64,000 nt of DNA, from NCBI RefSeq assembly GCF_030622045.1, contig NZ_CP130886.1:5154001-5218000 (forward strand), read 5' to 3'. Both the position numbers and the translations under genes were made by a program. This document shows positions 26,946 through 35,768 of the stretch, one piece after another. The stretch's first letter is position 1. Each line of letters opens with the position of its first letter. This stretch comes from Planctellipticum variicoloris. GTDB taxonomy: Bacteria > Planctomycetota > Planctomycetia > Planctomycetales > Planctomycetaceae. The notes beneath the pieces are model-generated. The model ran no database searches and had not been told where the DNA came from. It saw only the letters and a list, made by a program, of their open reading frames with translations.

Positions 26946-28196
26946 TCAATTGTTGGCGGTCCCGGTTGATCCGGCTTTTGTTCCTGGAAGGACGGGGAGG
27001 GCCTGGCGGCGCTGGGCTGTCAGCGACTTGCCTAAGTGGTCGTCGATCCACGCGAGCAGGTCGCGATGCCGCACGGCGTTCAGGGCTTCGCAGATCTTTT
27101 CCTCGCTGATCCGCACGACCGACGCGGCCATCCCCAGAATCAGTTTCGTAAAGCCGCCGCGGCTGTGCTGGCCCTGCAAACGCTTGCCCTTGCCGATCAG
27201 CGATTCCAGCACTTCGCTGCTGGCCGGCAGACTCTGTCCGGGGAGCACGCCGCTCGACTGCTCGCTCACGAACTCCACCAGCCGCGCCGCCGCACGCTCA
27301 CCGGCAGGCGTTCGGGCCACCGTCTCCAGTTGCCGGCGCAGCGTCTCGCCGGCGGCGGCGTGGTAGCCCGCCACGCGCAGGAACTCCAGCATGTGGTCCT
27401 TGACCGCCTGCAAGTCGTTCCAGTCCACGAGCGCCTCCCGGAAGTCGCGGATCCAGCCGAACTTCTCCTCGAGCCGCGTCAGGTCGAGACCCGCGGGACG
27501 TTCGGCCGCGGGCGTGTCGATCAGCCGCAGCATGCGGGCGCCCCAGCCGATCAGCGGCCCCAAGTTCAAGTAACGCCCTTTGACTTTCTGCGTGGGGGGA
27601 GCAAGGTGTCCGAGTTCCGTCTGCTTCACCCGTGGCTGCGTCTGCCCGCAGTGTTTGACGAACGCGATCCACCGCGGATCGGCGAGCAGTTCGTGCTTGA
27701 GCACGATCGCCGTCTTGTGGGCGATGTCGTGCAGCACCTGCGTCGTCGGGTGCTGTTCGCGGAAACGCTGAGCGCCGCCGAGAAGATCCGAACCCTCGTC
27801 GCTGAGGATGGCGGCCGGCACGCCGACCAGCCCGGCCGCAGCCGCGAGCTGCCGCTGGACGATCTCGCCGCTGGATTTTTCGACCGGCTGCAGCGCCAGC
27901 AGCGTCAGATCCTGGTGCGTCAGCGGCGCCGTCAGCGCTTTCCACGCCGACAATCGCAGCCCCGCGATGACCAGACACTTCCGCGACCCCAGTTGCAGCG
28001 TGTGGTCGACGAGGAACACCCAGTCGGCGGCGAATTCCTTGGGCCGCCGCAACTCGTGCAGTCCCAGCCGCAGCAGCCACGCTTCCGCAGTATTGGCCGC
28101 AGGAGCCCCCCGGAACTGGGGCAGGCTGTCCCGCAGCAGTTCGACCACCGCCCGGCAGCCGCGAAAGCTGACCGCTCCGGCCAGACAGAACTGCAA
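26946..28196 (-). CDS. DDE-type transposase, RNase H-like domain, in a frame offset from its N-terminal part
   Basis: From the first available start (TTG, 28196) 416 residues are read. Catalytic candidates are Asp in VFLVDHTLQLGSRK, Asp in AILSDEGSDLLGG, and a late Glu in SEVLESLIGKGKR. Conserved blocks HDIAHKTAIVLKHEL and QTELGHLAPPTQKVKGRYLN match an unnamed transposase-like family found in planctomycetes and cyanobacteria. The open frame continues upstream to 28298 without ATG or GTG and carries family-like residues (HHAYSAAAIGL). So the true product probably begins in the 28285-28539 frame and shifts by +1, or the gene is broken by one base. Confidence 0.75.
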   Translation of the reverse strand: MQFCLAGAVSFRGCRAVVELLRDSLPQFRGAPAANTAEAWLLRLGLHELRRPKEFAADWVFLVDHTLQLGSRKCLVIAGLRLSAWKALTAPLTHQDLTLLALQPVEKSSGEIVQRQLAAAAGLVGVPAAILSDEGSDLLGGAQRFREQHPTTQVLHDIAHKTAIVLKHELLADPRWIAFVKHCGQTQPRVKQTELGHLAPPTQKVKGRYLNLGPLIGWGARMLRLIDTPAAERPAGLDLTRLEEKFGWIRDFREALVDWNDLQAVKDHMLEFLRVAGYHAAAGETLRRQLETVARTPAGERAAARLVEFVSEQSSGVLPGQSLPASSEVLESLIGKGKRLQGQHSRGGFTKLILGMAASVVRISEEKICEALNAVRHRDLLAWIDDHLGKSLTAQRRQALPVLPGTKAGSTGTANN

Positions 28197-28284
28197 CGTC
28201 AGGCCGATGGCCGCTGCCGAATACGCATGATGGGCCGGTCGGACGGCGTCCGGGAGGGGGCCAGGGGCTGCGTCGGCGACCCGG

Positions 28285-28539
28285 TCAGCGCCCGGATTTT
28301 AAGGCGGCGATCTCACGTTCCAGGTCCGCCGCGCGGCGTTCGGCCGCGGCGGCCCGCGTGCGCCACATCGCGCGGCTCTTCTCGACGGCGCGGGTCTGGT
28401 TCTGCAGGAGCTTGCAGGTTCGCTTCCACTGGCCGGACTTCGCCTTCCACCGATTGCGACTCCGCTCGAAGAACCGCACCAACTTGCCCGCCGGCGACGA
28501 ATACCGGGCGACGGCTGTTTCGCTGGTTTCGCAGGTCAT
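28285..28539 (-). CDS. N-terminal coiled-coil part of the offset-frame transposase
   Basis: An 84-residue basic, helical protein. Its two repeats, KLVRFFERSRNRWKAKSG and VEKSRAMWRTRAAAAERR, belong to the S-R-x-x-W-K type that forms the N-terminal DNA-binding or coiled-coil part of this transposase family. The ATG at 28539 is preceded by AAGGAGGAACGTC, a near-perfect ribosome site. The stop (28285-28287) lies 14 bases inside the open frame of the transposase body, which is +1 relative to it, and the shift point CGC-TGA-C resembles the context of known +1 stop-codon shifts. Whether this is programmed or a mutation cannot be decided from one copy. Confidence 0.7.
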   Translation of the reverse strand: MTCETSETAVARYSSPAGKLVRFFERSRNRWKAKSGQWKRTCKLLQNQTRAVEKSRAMWRTRAAAAERRAADLEREIAALKSGR

Positions 28540-28684
28540 GACGTTCCTCCTTGAACAAAAAGCCCAGTGGAACAAAAACGCGACGATTCGCCGAGGCCAA
28601 TTGCCCCTGAAAACGACGGATTTCGCGCAGCCCAGGCGGAGCCTGGGAACGAGGGGTTCTGGCGATTCGCGATCAACGATCCGC

Positions 28685-29857
28685 TCATTTTCCGGCGCGG
28701 ACCCAGGCTTCGTTGAACTGAGCGTGCTTCATGCTTTTGCCGCCTTCGACGAAATAGCTGTAGACGACGTGAACTCGGCCGTCTTTGGCCTGGATGATCG
28801 CCGGGTAGTGGTATTGCCCGGACTCCTGCCGTTCGAGGTGCCGGGTGTGCGACCAGGTTTTCCCCTCGTCGTCCGAGAGTGAGACCGCCAGGCTCCGTCG
28901 TCCCTCGACGAGGTCGTTGTAGACCAGCAGCCACGCTCCGGATTGCAGTCGGACGGCGTCGAGTCCCGAGCCGGGATTGGGGAGGTCGATCGTGCCGACC
29001 GGTCCCCAGGTTTCGCCCTCGTCGGCGGATTCGCAGACGCGGATTTTGTTGAGCGGGCCGTTCTCGCGCATGTAGGCCACGAGCGTGCCGTCGTTCCGAC
29101 GGACGACCGCCGGCTGAATGGCGCCGAAGCCGAGCAGCGGCTCGGAGGCATGCCAGGTTTGTCCCTCGTCGTCGCTGATCGCCATGAGGGAAATCGAAAA
29201 CGTGTCGCTGTAGAGCGGGAGCAGGATCCGGCCCGAGGGGAGGACGGTCGGCTTGCAGCGCGGCTGCCAGCCGAGACGCTGGTAGAGCTTGTCCCCCAGT
29301 TTGACGCGGGCGTCGTCGATCGCCCCCTTGAGCTGACCGGTCGGCGGGATCGGCAGCTTTGCCACCAGGCCATCGAGTTCAGCCCGCCCGCGTTCGCCGA
29401 AGTCAGCCGGCTTGAGCAGGATGAAATCACTACGACTCCAGTTCGGCGCGCCTGTTCCAACCGGCTGGTCGGCAACCTGAAACCGCGTCAGACACGATTC
29501 CCAGGTATTCGCCAGAATGACCGGCCAGAACACCCAGAGTCGCCCGCGCGCGTCGACCATCAGGCAGGTGTTGCAGTCGGGAAAGCCCGGGGTGTCGGCG
29601 ATCGGGAACTCCTCGCTCCAGGTGGTCGACCCCGCCGGGCGGCGGGCCCCCAGGACTTCGACGTCGTCGGCCTTTCGCTCTCCCGAGCCGCGATACCACG
29701 TCACGAACAGCGAACCATCCGCCAGTTCGGCGACCCCGGGGGCATGGTTGTGGCGTGGATTGAGGGGGAAGATCAGCTCGGATGAGAACTCCGGCTCGGC
29801 CGCTCCGGCGGCCGACGCGACGAACAGCAGGCCGACGACACTGAACATGCGAATCAT
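28685..29857 (-). CDS. Exported sialidase-like BNR/Asp-box protein
   Basis: A 390-residue six-bladed-propeller protein with a signal peptide (MIRMFSVVGLLFVASAAGA). Asp-box repeats S-x-D-x-G-x-T-W occur three times: SDDEGQTW, SADEGETW and SDDEGKTW. The N-terminal NPRHNHAPGVAELADGSLFV and later PTVLPSGRILLPLYSDTF and GFGAIQPAVV match planctomycete exo-alpha-sialidase-like proteins. Role: probably hydrolysis or binding of sialic-acid-type or other acidic glycans outside the cell; the exact sugar is not established. I use the ATG at 29857, since the signal peptide begins there; the frame extends 16 codons further upstream. It is next to the offset-frame transposon. Confidence 0.85.
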   Translation of the reverse strand: MIRMFSVVGLLFVASAAGAAEPEFSSELIFPLNPRHNHAPGVAELADGSLFVTWYRGSGERKADDVEVLGARRPAGSTTWSEEFPIADTPGFPDCNTCLMVDARGRLWVFWPVILANTWESCLTRFQVADQPVGTGAPNWSRSDFILLKPADFGERGRAELDGLVAKLPIPPTGQLKGAIDDARVKLGDKLYQRLGWQPRCKPTVLPSGRILLPLYSDTFSISLMAISDDEGQTWHASEPLLGFGAIQPAVVRRNDGTLVAYMRENGPLNKIRVCESADEGETWGPVGTIDLPNPGSGLDAVRLQSGAWLLVYNDLVEGRRSLAVSLSDDEGKTWSHTRHLERQESGQYHYPAIIQAKDGRVHVVYSYFVEGGKSMKHAQFNEAWVRAGK

Positions 29858-29943
29858 GGCGGTCGATCCCGCAGGAGAGGTGGGCTCGGGAAATGTCCGC
29901 TGCAAGATACCGCAAGAATCCGCCCGGAGCGAACCGGGGAGAT

Positions 29944-30125
29944 TGGTCAGTTGTCAGTTGTCAGTTGTCAGTGGACCGTGGTCCGTAGAGAAAGTTTGCC
30001 CGTTTGGGCGTTATTTGTTGAAGTTGCGAACAGAGAATGGCGAGTCGCTAGAGAGAGAGGGGCTGCATACAGTTGGCTTGGCTGGCTCTCGACATTCATC
30101 TCTAGACTCTCGACTGCCTTCGGGC
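29944..30125. repeat. Tandem and dispersed intergenic words upstream of exbD
   Basis: A TTGTCAG unit repeats about 3.5 times in tandem (29945-29972), giving GTCAGTTGTCAG. Further on are GTTGAAGTTGCGAACAGAGA, which recurs with small changes near 34436, and ATCTCTAGACTCTCGACTGC, the inverse of words near 9063 and 22055. The whole gap 29906-30299 holds no coding sequence that I can support. Confidence 0.6.
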
Positions 30126-30299
30126 CGACGCGTGTCATCCTCCCGGATTCCATGCACGTTCTCGAATGTGTTCATGACCGGCAGAATCTGCCGGTCGAAT
30201 TCCGGGGTCTGGCGTTTCCGGGCGATGTGTTATCATGCGGAGTCACCTGGAGGGCTGGGGGTTTGCGCCTCGTCCTGCAGGGCCACAGAGGTCGCCGGC

Positions 30300-30719
30300 A
30301 TGCCGCTCAAAACTCCCGAGCTTGAAGAACCGACGATCAATCTGACGTCGATGCTCGACGTCGTGCTGCTGCTCGTCTACTTCTTCATGGTCGGCGCTCA
30401 GTTCTCGTCGGACGAACGGCAATACGACATTGAGTTGCCGACGGTCGCGGAGGCCGCGCCACTGACCGAACAGCCCGACGAAATCGTGGTGAACCTGACG
30501 GCGGAGGGAGTGATCTCCGTGAGCAATCAGGTTCTCAGCCTGGCGGCGCTGGAAGAGTCGCTGATCCGGGCGCGGGAGAATTATCCAAATCAGATGGTGG
30601 TGATTCGCGGGGCCGGGGAGGGGCGCTATCAACCGGTGATGGACGTGATGTCGACCTGCCGGAGGGCGGGCATTCGCAATATTTCGCTGGCGCATCGACC
30701 GCTCGGGGAGGCTCCCTGA
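30300..30719 (+). CDS. ExbD/TolR-type biopolymer transport protein
   Basis: A 139-residue inner-membrane protein with one N-terminal membrane helix, LTSMLDVVLLLVYFFMVGAQ, that holds the conserved Asp used in proton-coupled energy transfer. A periplasmic ExbD domain with YPNQMVVIRGAGEGRYQPVM follows. It would normally act with ExbB/TolQ (MotA-like) proteins to energise outer-membrane or envelope processes; no ExbB gene is adjacent. The ATG at 30300 has AGAGG 8 bases upstream. Its stop overlaps the next gene by one base (TGATG), so the pair is translationally coupled. Confidence 0.9.
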   Translation: MPLKTPELEEPTINLTSMLDVVLLLVYFFMVGAQFSSDERQYDIELPTVAEAAPLTEQPDEIVVNLTAEGVISVSNQVLSLAALEESLIRARENYPNQMVVIRGAGEGRYQPVMDVMSTCRRAGIRNISLAHRPLGEAP

Positions 30720-32944
30720 TGCCGGAGTGGCTGAACCGTCTGGCGCTGCTGATTTCGGGTGGTCCCGAGGCCACTACGGGAACGATGCTGTTGCGCGGCG
30801 CCCTGGTCGGCTGCTCGATCTTCGCCACGGTGCAGTTGCTGACGATGCTGAGCACCCGCTGGGGCGAGCGGCATGCATTGGCAAAGTCATTCGTGCTCTC
30901 GCTGCTGCTGCATTGCTGTTTTGGACTTGGCTGGGCCACGGTGGCGGAGCAGTCCCGGCTCCATCGACCTGCCCCGGTCCAGGAAGAGGACGTCATTACT
31001 CCGCTTCAGCGGGCCTTCCTGGAGAGCGACGAACCTCAGCCCTACGACGAGCCGGGAACCACTCCGGTCTGGCAGCGTCCGCTGGACGTCCCGCAACTGC
31101 AGGTCGCGCGCATCGAACGGCCTCCCGAGGAGATGGACTTACCGCAGACCGATGAGCCGCGAGCGCCCGAAGCGCCGTTCGAGCGGCCGGAACTCCCCAT
31201 GCCGGTCCGTCCGCCGGAGCAACCGACGACTCCCGAACTGCTGGCCTCGGTCGATCGCAACCGCCCGCTCCCGGCAGCCACGCTGGAAGCCGAAGCCCCA
31301 TCGCTGCCGTCCGCCTCATCGCTCCCGTCGCTGTCTGTCAGACCCGAGCGTCAGGAGCGTCCAAGGCCCGAGCTCGACGTGCCGGAACTGCTGCCGTCGC
31401 GCGGCGCTGCGCAGCGGATGGATCAGGCGACGCTGGATCCGACGGCTCTCACCATTCCGCTGACGCAGACTGAGGACGATTCGATTCCCAAGGCGCTCGG
31501 AATTGAGGCGGACATGATCCAGCGCAAAGCCGGCCAGGCGGCTGCGCCGACGCCTGATCTGGGGGTCGGGGACGGCGATCGGGCGACGAGTACGAATACG
31601 CCGGAAAGCAGCGCATCCCGTTTTACGCGATCGACTCCGCAGCCGACCAGGCCGTCGGAGATGCCGCTGCCCGATCCCGCCCGGTCGACGTCCGCGCCCG
31701 ATCCCGCAACGGTCCCGCAGGAAACGCTGATCGCTTCGCGGGCGGCGAGATCGACGCTCCCGTCGACCGAACGGGTCGCCCCGGAGGTCGTCCGGTCGAC
31801 GGGGCCGGCGATGTCGCCGGCCCGGACGCAGGATCCGGCGGAGACCTACAAGCTCCGGCGGCTGGAGAAGCGGCTGCAGTCGGCGGTGAAGAACGGCGGG
31901 ACCGAGTCGTCCGAGAAATCCGTGGAGCTGGCGCTGCTGTGGCTGGCGAAAAACCAGGAACCGGAAGGCTTCTGGGATTCGTCGAAGCATGGCGGCGGTT
32001 TCCAGGCCAAGGATCCCGAGGGACACGACCGCAAAGGGAGCGGCACAGAGGCGGACACGGGATTGACCGGAATGGCGATCCTCTGCTTCCTGGGGGCCGG
32101 GTATACCCAGGACGAAGGCCAGTACACGGAAGTCATTAACAAGGCTGTCGACTGGCTGATCTCGCAGCAGCGCGAAGACGGCTATCTGGGGGGGAAGGCG
32201 ACGTACTACGACGCCATGTATTCTCACGGGATGGCGGCTTACGCGCTGGCGGAGGCGGTCGGCATGCAGGAGGATCCGAACGGCCGGCCCGAATTGCGAC
32301 AGGCGGTGATGCGGGCGGTCCACTACATTTCGCTGATGCAGAATTCGGACGGAGGCTGGCGGTACAGCAACGACAAGCGGAGCGATATGAGCATGTTCGG
32401 CTGGCAGCTCATGGCGATCAAGAGCGCCGGCATGGCCGGGATCGAGGCCCCGGTGGCGACGCAGCGGGGGATGTTCGAGTTTCTCCGCGACCGCAGCCGC
32501 GACGCGCGGGGACAGAAGGACCGGAACGGCGGGCTGGCGGGGTACTTCAGCGACAGCGATCCTCCCCGTCCCGCGATGACTGCGGAAGCGTGGTTCTGCA
32601 AGCAGATGTACGGCCTCCGGCGGACGTCGCAGGCCAGCGGCGAGGCTTCGCAGTTCCTGCTCGAACACCTGCCGAAGCGTTCCGCGCCCAATTATTACTA
32701 CTGGTACTACGGCACGCTGTCGATGTTCCAGCACGGCGGGCAGCCCTGGAACGAGTGGAACGACGCGCTGCGGGATTCGCTGATTTCCGAGCAGCGGAAG
32801 ACGGGGCCGATGGCGGGGACGTGGGATCCGGTCGATCCGTGGGGCGGGCTGGGGGGCCGGCTGTATTCGACGACGTTCTGCACGCTGTCGCTGGAGGTTT
32901 ATTACCGGTTCCTGCCGCTGCATCAGCAGCGCGAACCCCAGTAG
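30719..32944 (+). CDS. Membrane protein with Pro-rich linker and C-terminal prenyltransferase/squalene-oxidase-type toroid domain
   Basis: A 741-residue protein. The N-terminus has two membrane helices (near residues 20-45 and 55-75). A Pro/Glu/Arg-rich disordered linker follows (about 80-370). The C-terminal 360 residues are repeats of an alpha-alpha toroid like those of squalene-hopene cyclases and prenyltransferases: ALLWLAKNQEPEGFW, VDWLISQQREDGYLGG, HYISLMQNSDGGWRY. The cyclase acid motif DxDD is not seen, so a binding or scaffolding role is more likely than cyclisation. The Pro-rich linker resembles TonB-like spacers, fitting its one-base overlap with exbD. Such ExbD-toroid pairs recur in planctomycetes. 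Confidence 0.8.
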   Translation: MPEWLNRLALLISGGPEATTGTMLLRGALVGCSIFATVQLLTMLSTRWGERHALAKSFVLSLLLHCCFGLGWATVAEQSRLHRPAPVQEEDVITPLQRAFLESDEPQPYDEPGTTPVWQRPLDVPQLQVARIERPPEEMDLPQTDEPRAPEAPFERPELPMPVRPPEQPTTPELLASVDRNRPLPAATLEAEAPSLPSASSLPSLSVRPERQERPRPELDVPELLPSRGAAQRMDQATLDPTALTIPLTQTEDDSIPKALGIEADMIQRKAGQAAAPTPDLGVGDGDRATSTNTPESSASRFTRSTPQPTRPSEMPLPDPARSTSAPDPATVPQETLIASRAARSTLPSTERVAPEVVRSTGPAMSPARTQDPAETYKLRRLEKRLQSAVKNGGTESSEKSVELALLWLAKNQEPEGFWDSSKHGGGFQAKDPEGHDRKGSGTEADTGLTGMAILCFLGAGYTQDEGQYTEVINKAVDWLISQQREDGYLGGKATYYDAMYSHGMAAYALAEAVGMQEDPNGRPELRQAVMRAVHYISLMQNSDGGWRYSNDKRSDMSMFGWQLMAIKSAGMAGIEAPVATQRGMFEFLRDRSRDARGQKDRNGGLAGYFSDSDPPRPAMTAEAWFCKQMYGLRRTSQASGEASQFLLEHLPKRSAPNYYYWYYGTLSMFQHGGQPWNEWNDALRDSLISEQRKTGPMAGTWDPVDPWGGLGGRLYSTTFCTLSLEVYYRFLPLHQQREPQ

Positions 32945-33033
32945 CCCCTGCGTTCGGTCCAATCGGGGCCGCGGTTCTGCTAGACTCAGCGGTTCGCCGA
33001 CAATCGGACGGCGTTTCATCCGCGAGCGAGTCG

Positions 33034-34317
33034 ATGGCTCCCACTGGTACCGACAATTTTTCCTTGCGACTGAAGTGGCGGGAGTTTCCCGTCACGACGA
33101 TTTCGATTGCGCTGTGCGTGGTCGTTTTCGCATACACGCACGGGGGACCGCTGTTCGGATGTGGCGATTCCTCGGAACTGCAGCGCCGCCTCGGGGCGGT
33201 CTCGTCGCGGGTCCGCGTGCTGGACGACGGCCATGAGATCCGCGTGATCGAGCCGGAATTCTTCGGCCCGCTCGATCTGTGGAACGGAGAGTGGTGGCGC
33301 ATTCCCGCCTGCTCGTTCCATCACGGCGACCTGATCCACCTGCTCTGCAATCTGTCGGCCGTCTGGTTTCTGAGTCCCTGGCTCGAACGCCGGTTCGTCG
33401 CGCTGTGGATGGGGCTGTTCGTTTTGAGCGCGGCGGCCGTTTCGCTGCTGCCGGAGTTTCTGATCGGAAACAATGCGATCGGGTATTCGGGGGTGATCTG
33501 CGCGATTTTCGGGGCGCTCTGGGCGCTGCGAAAGGACGACCGCGAATTACAGGACGAGCTCACGGATTCGATGATCCAGGGGGGCGTCGGCTTTCTGGTT
33601 CTCGGAGTGGTCCTGACGTCGCTGGGAATTGTGTCGTTCGCCAATCTGGCCCATTTCGTCGGACTGGGTTACGGATTTCTGGTCGGCTGGGTTGCGACCG
33701 TCCGCCCCGCCCGCCGGGAAATGGCGGTCGTCGGCCTGATCGCGGCCCATGCGCTGGTCGTTCCCGCGTGGTGGCTGGCGTGCCATCCGTTCTGGAACGG
33801 TCGTTACCACTGGTTTGTGGCGGATCGCCAGACCGATCCGGCCCTCAAGGAGAACCAGTTCGCTCAGGCGGTTGCGTGGGATCCCCGGTTGCCGGGGGCC
33901 TGGCGCGAGCTGTCGGCGCTGCAGTTCCGCACCGGCCGTCCTGATCTGGCCTGGACGACTGCCCTGCAGGGCGTGCAGGCGAATCCTTCGAACGCCGGTC
34001 TGCAGGAACAGGCGCGTGAATTGTGGTGGCGGTGGGCGGTCTCGCAGCCCCAGGGGGTCGAGGAACTGGCGGCGATCTTCGGCGATCGGGCTCCCGCGAT
34101 CCGCGAGCTCCTCAAGCAGCCGCCCCGGAGCGTCCGCATCACGCGCGACGGACCCGCGCCGGACGATGCGCTTTCGGAAACGGAGCTGCAACGTTTTCGG
34201 TTGAACCAGGGGATCGACCTCTCGTTCCCGGAGCTGACCCGCCCGGAGCGTGGCGGAAAACTGCCGGCTGTGGATCCCGATTCGCCCGAGAGCGCGGTTG
34301 AAGGCCGGACGATGTAG
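33034..34317 (+). CDS. Rhomboid-family intramembrane serine protease with C-terminal soluble domain
   Basis: A 427-residue protein with six or so membrane helices. Rhomboid features are WWRIPACSFHHGDLIHLLCN, the catalytic Ser in IGYSGVICAIFG (G-x-S-G) and the catalytic His in NLAHFVGLGYGFLVGW. After the membrane part (about residue 255) a soluble domain with TPR-like helices follows (AVAWDPRLPGAWRELSALQF) and a Pro-rich end. It would cleave single-pass membrane proteins inside the bilayer; substrates are unknown. I start at the ATG at 33034; the frame runs further upstream through the previous gene, which is a shadow. Confidence 0.9.
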   Translation: MAPTGTDNFSLRLKWREFPVTTISIALCVVVFAYTHGGPLFGCGDSSELQRRLGAVSSRVRVLDDGHEIRVIEPEFFGPLDLWNGEWWRIPACSFHHGDLIHLLCNLSAVWFLSPWLERRFVALWMGLFVLSAAAVSLLPEFLIGNNAIGYSGVICAIFGALWALRKDDRELQDELTDSMIQGGVGFLVLGVVLTSLGIVSFANLAHFVGLGYGFLVGWVATVRPARREMAVVGLIAAHALVVPAWWLACHPFWNGRYHWFVADRQTDPALKENQFAQAVAWDPRLPGAWRELSALQFRTGRPDLAWTTALQGVQANPSNAGLQEQARELWWRWAVSQPQGVEELAAIFGDRAPAIRELLKQPPRSVRITRDGPAPDDALSETELQRFRLNQGIDLSFPELTRPERGGKLPAVDPDSPESAVEGRTM

Positions 34318-34329
34318 GTTGCACGAGGT

Positions 34330-34600
34330 GGGTCAGTGGTCCGTCGTCAGTTGTCAGTGGCAAAGCTGCTGCGCGAGCATTGTTTTCGTCAAACGGCACA
34401 TGTCTCTCAGCACTTGGCCGACACATTCCGCCTTCGTTGAAGAAGCGAACAGGGAATAGCGAGTAGGGAAAAGCCAGAGAAGAAGGCTTATCGCGAATTG
34501 CTGATCGCCAGAGTCAGGCTGCTGCGTTCTCAATCGGTCTCTGTATTTCTGGATCACGGCGGTCTTCGTTTCGACATTCCGCCTTCGTCATTCGATATTT
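34330..34600. repeat. Cluster of dispersed intergenic words
   Basis: The gap 34318-34676 between the rhomboid and MoxR genes (convergent) holds GTCAGTTGTCAGTGG (as near 29945), GTTGAAGAAGCGAACAGGGA followed by TAGCGAGTAGG (as near 30015), and GCTTATCGCGAATTGCTGAT (as near 1898 and 3336). No gene or terminator was recognised. Confidence 0.6.
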
Positions 34601-34676
34601 CACCCGTCGCGTGAAAATCTGGGTCTTCTCTGCGGCCTCCTCATACTCTCTGCGGCTCTGCGGGAAATCCGTCTCT

Positions 34677-35687
34677 TCAAGCCGTCTCGGGCAATGACCG
34701 GACGCATTCCTGGACGAGTTCGCCGAGATTCAGGCTCTCGGCCTGGCCGTCGTAATTGAGGAGGACGCGGTGCTGGAGGACTTCGTTCGCGAACGAACGG
34801 ATGTCTTCGAAGGCGACGTGCGGACGACCGTCTGCCAGGGCCCGGACGCGTCCCGCGCGGATCAGCGCCTGGGCCGCCCGCGGGCTGGCGCCCCACTTGA
34901 CGAACTGCTTCACGCGCTCGGGGGCGAACTCCGAGTCCGGATGTGTCGAGAGGACCAGCCGGACGGCGTAGTCCCGAACGGCGTCCGTGACGACGACTTT
35001 CTCCAGAGTCTTGCGGAACTGCAGAATCTGGTCGGAGTCCAGCAGTTTGGACAGATCCACGGGAGACTTGAGAATCGTCCGGCTGACGACGTCGTTGAGC
35101 TCCGCTCGATTGAGAAAGGGGACAACCACTTTGAACATGAACCGATCGAGCTGCGCTTCGGGCAACGGATAGGTTCCTTCCTGTTCCAGTGGATTCTGCG
35201 TCGCGAGGACGAAGAACGGCTGTTTGAGCTGATGGATGACGCCGCCGGTCGTGACGGAGCCTTCCTGCATCGTTTCCAGCAGGGCGGACTGCGTCTTGGG
35301 GGACGCGCGATTGATTTCGTCGGCGAGCAGCAACTGCGTGAAGATCGGCCCCTTGCGGAACTCGAACTGGTAGCGGCCGTGGTCGTCGCTCGACATGATG
35401 TTCGTGCCGATGATGTCAGCGGGCATCAGATCGGGAGTGAACTGAATGCGCCGAAAATCGAGATCGAGGACTCGCGAGAGGGCTTTGACCAGCTCGGTCT
35501 TGCCCAGTCCCGGGACCCCTTCCAGCAGCAGGTTCCCTCCGGCAAAGACCGCGATCAGGGCGGCGTCGATCACGCGGCCCTGGCCGACGATCACACGGCC
35601 GATGGCCTCGCGAGCGGCAAGAAAATCCTGCTGAAACTGGCGGGCTTCCTCCTGCAGGAGCTGAGCCTCTTCAAGTGTCGCGACCAT
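34677..35687 (-). CDS. MoxR-family AAA ATPase
   Basis: A 336-residue AAA+ ATPase of the MoxR family. Walker A is LLLEGVPGLGKTELVK, Walker B LLADEINRASPKTQSALL, sensor VLATQNPLEQEGTYPL and the arginine-rich AQLDRF block follow. MoxR ATPases act as chaperone-like remodellers, typically with VWA-domain partners encoded next door. That is the case here: the double-VWA gene ends 81 bases upstream on the same strand. The ATG at 35687 has GGAG 6 bases upstream and is preferred over the TTG at 35699. Confidence 0.93.
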   Translation of the reverse strand: MVATLEEAQLLQEEARQFQQDFLAAREAIGRVIVGQGRVIDAALIAVFAGGNLLLEGVPGLGKTELVKALSRVLDLDFRRIQFTPDLMPADIIGTNIMSSDDHGRYQFEFRKGPIFTQLLLADEINRASPKTQSALLETMQEGSVTTGGVIHQLKQPFFVLATQNPLEQEGTYPLPEAQLDRFMFKVVVPFLNRAELNDVVSRTILKSPVDLSKLLDSDQILQFRKTLEKVVVTDAVRDYAVRLVLSTHPDSEFAPERVKQFVKWGASPRAAQALIRAGRVRALADGRPHVAFEDIRSFANEVLQHRVLLNYDGQAESLNLGELVQECVRSLPETA

Positions 35688-35768
35688 CTTCTTCTCCAAC
35701 GATCCGGCATGCAGCCGGCAAGTAAGGCGGTGTCGAATGAGACTGCGTCGAAATCTCGTAAAGGACGA

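Larger units (their letters stand above)
26912..28651 (-). mobile_element. Insertion element of a little-described DDE type with palindrome-containing ends
   Basis: The ends 26912-26943 and 28620-28651 are inverted repeats matching at 29 of 32 positions. The only mismatches are the 3-base loop of an inner palindrome, CCCAGGCGGAGCCTGGG. Between them lie two minus-strand frames: a small coiled-coil protein and a DDE-type transposase in an offset frame. No clear target duplication was seen. The element is adjacent to, but distinct from, the IS4 element and the hairpin-dense region. Confidence 0.75.

Noticed and set aside
33000-33300. Rhomboid gene starting at 32590
   Set aside because: The upstream extension overlaps the toroid gene in another frame and has Ala/Arg-rich shadow composition; the ATG at 33034 fits the family.
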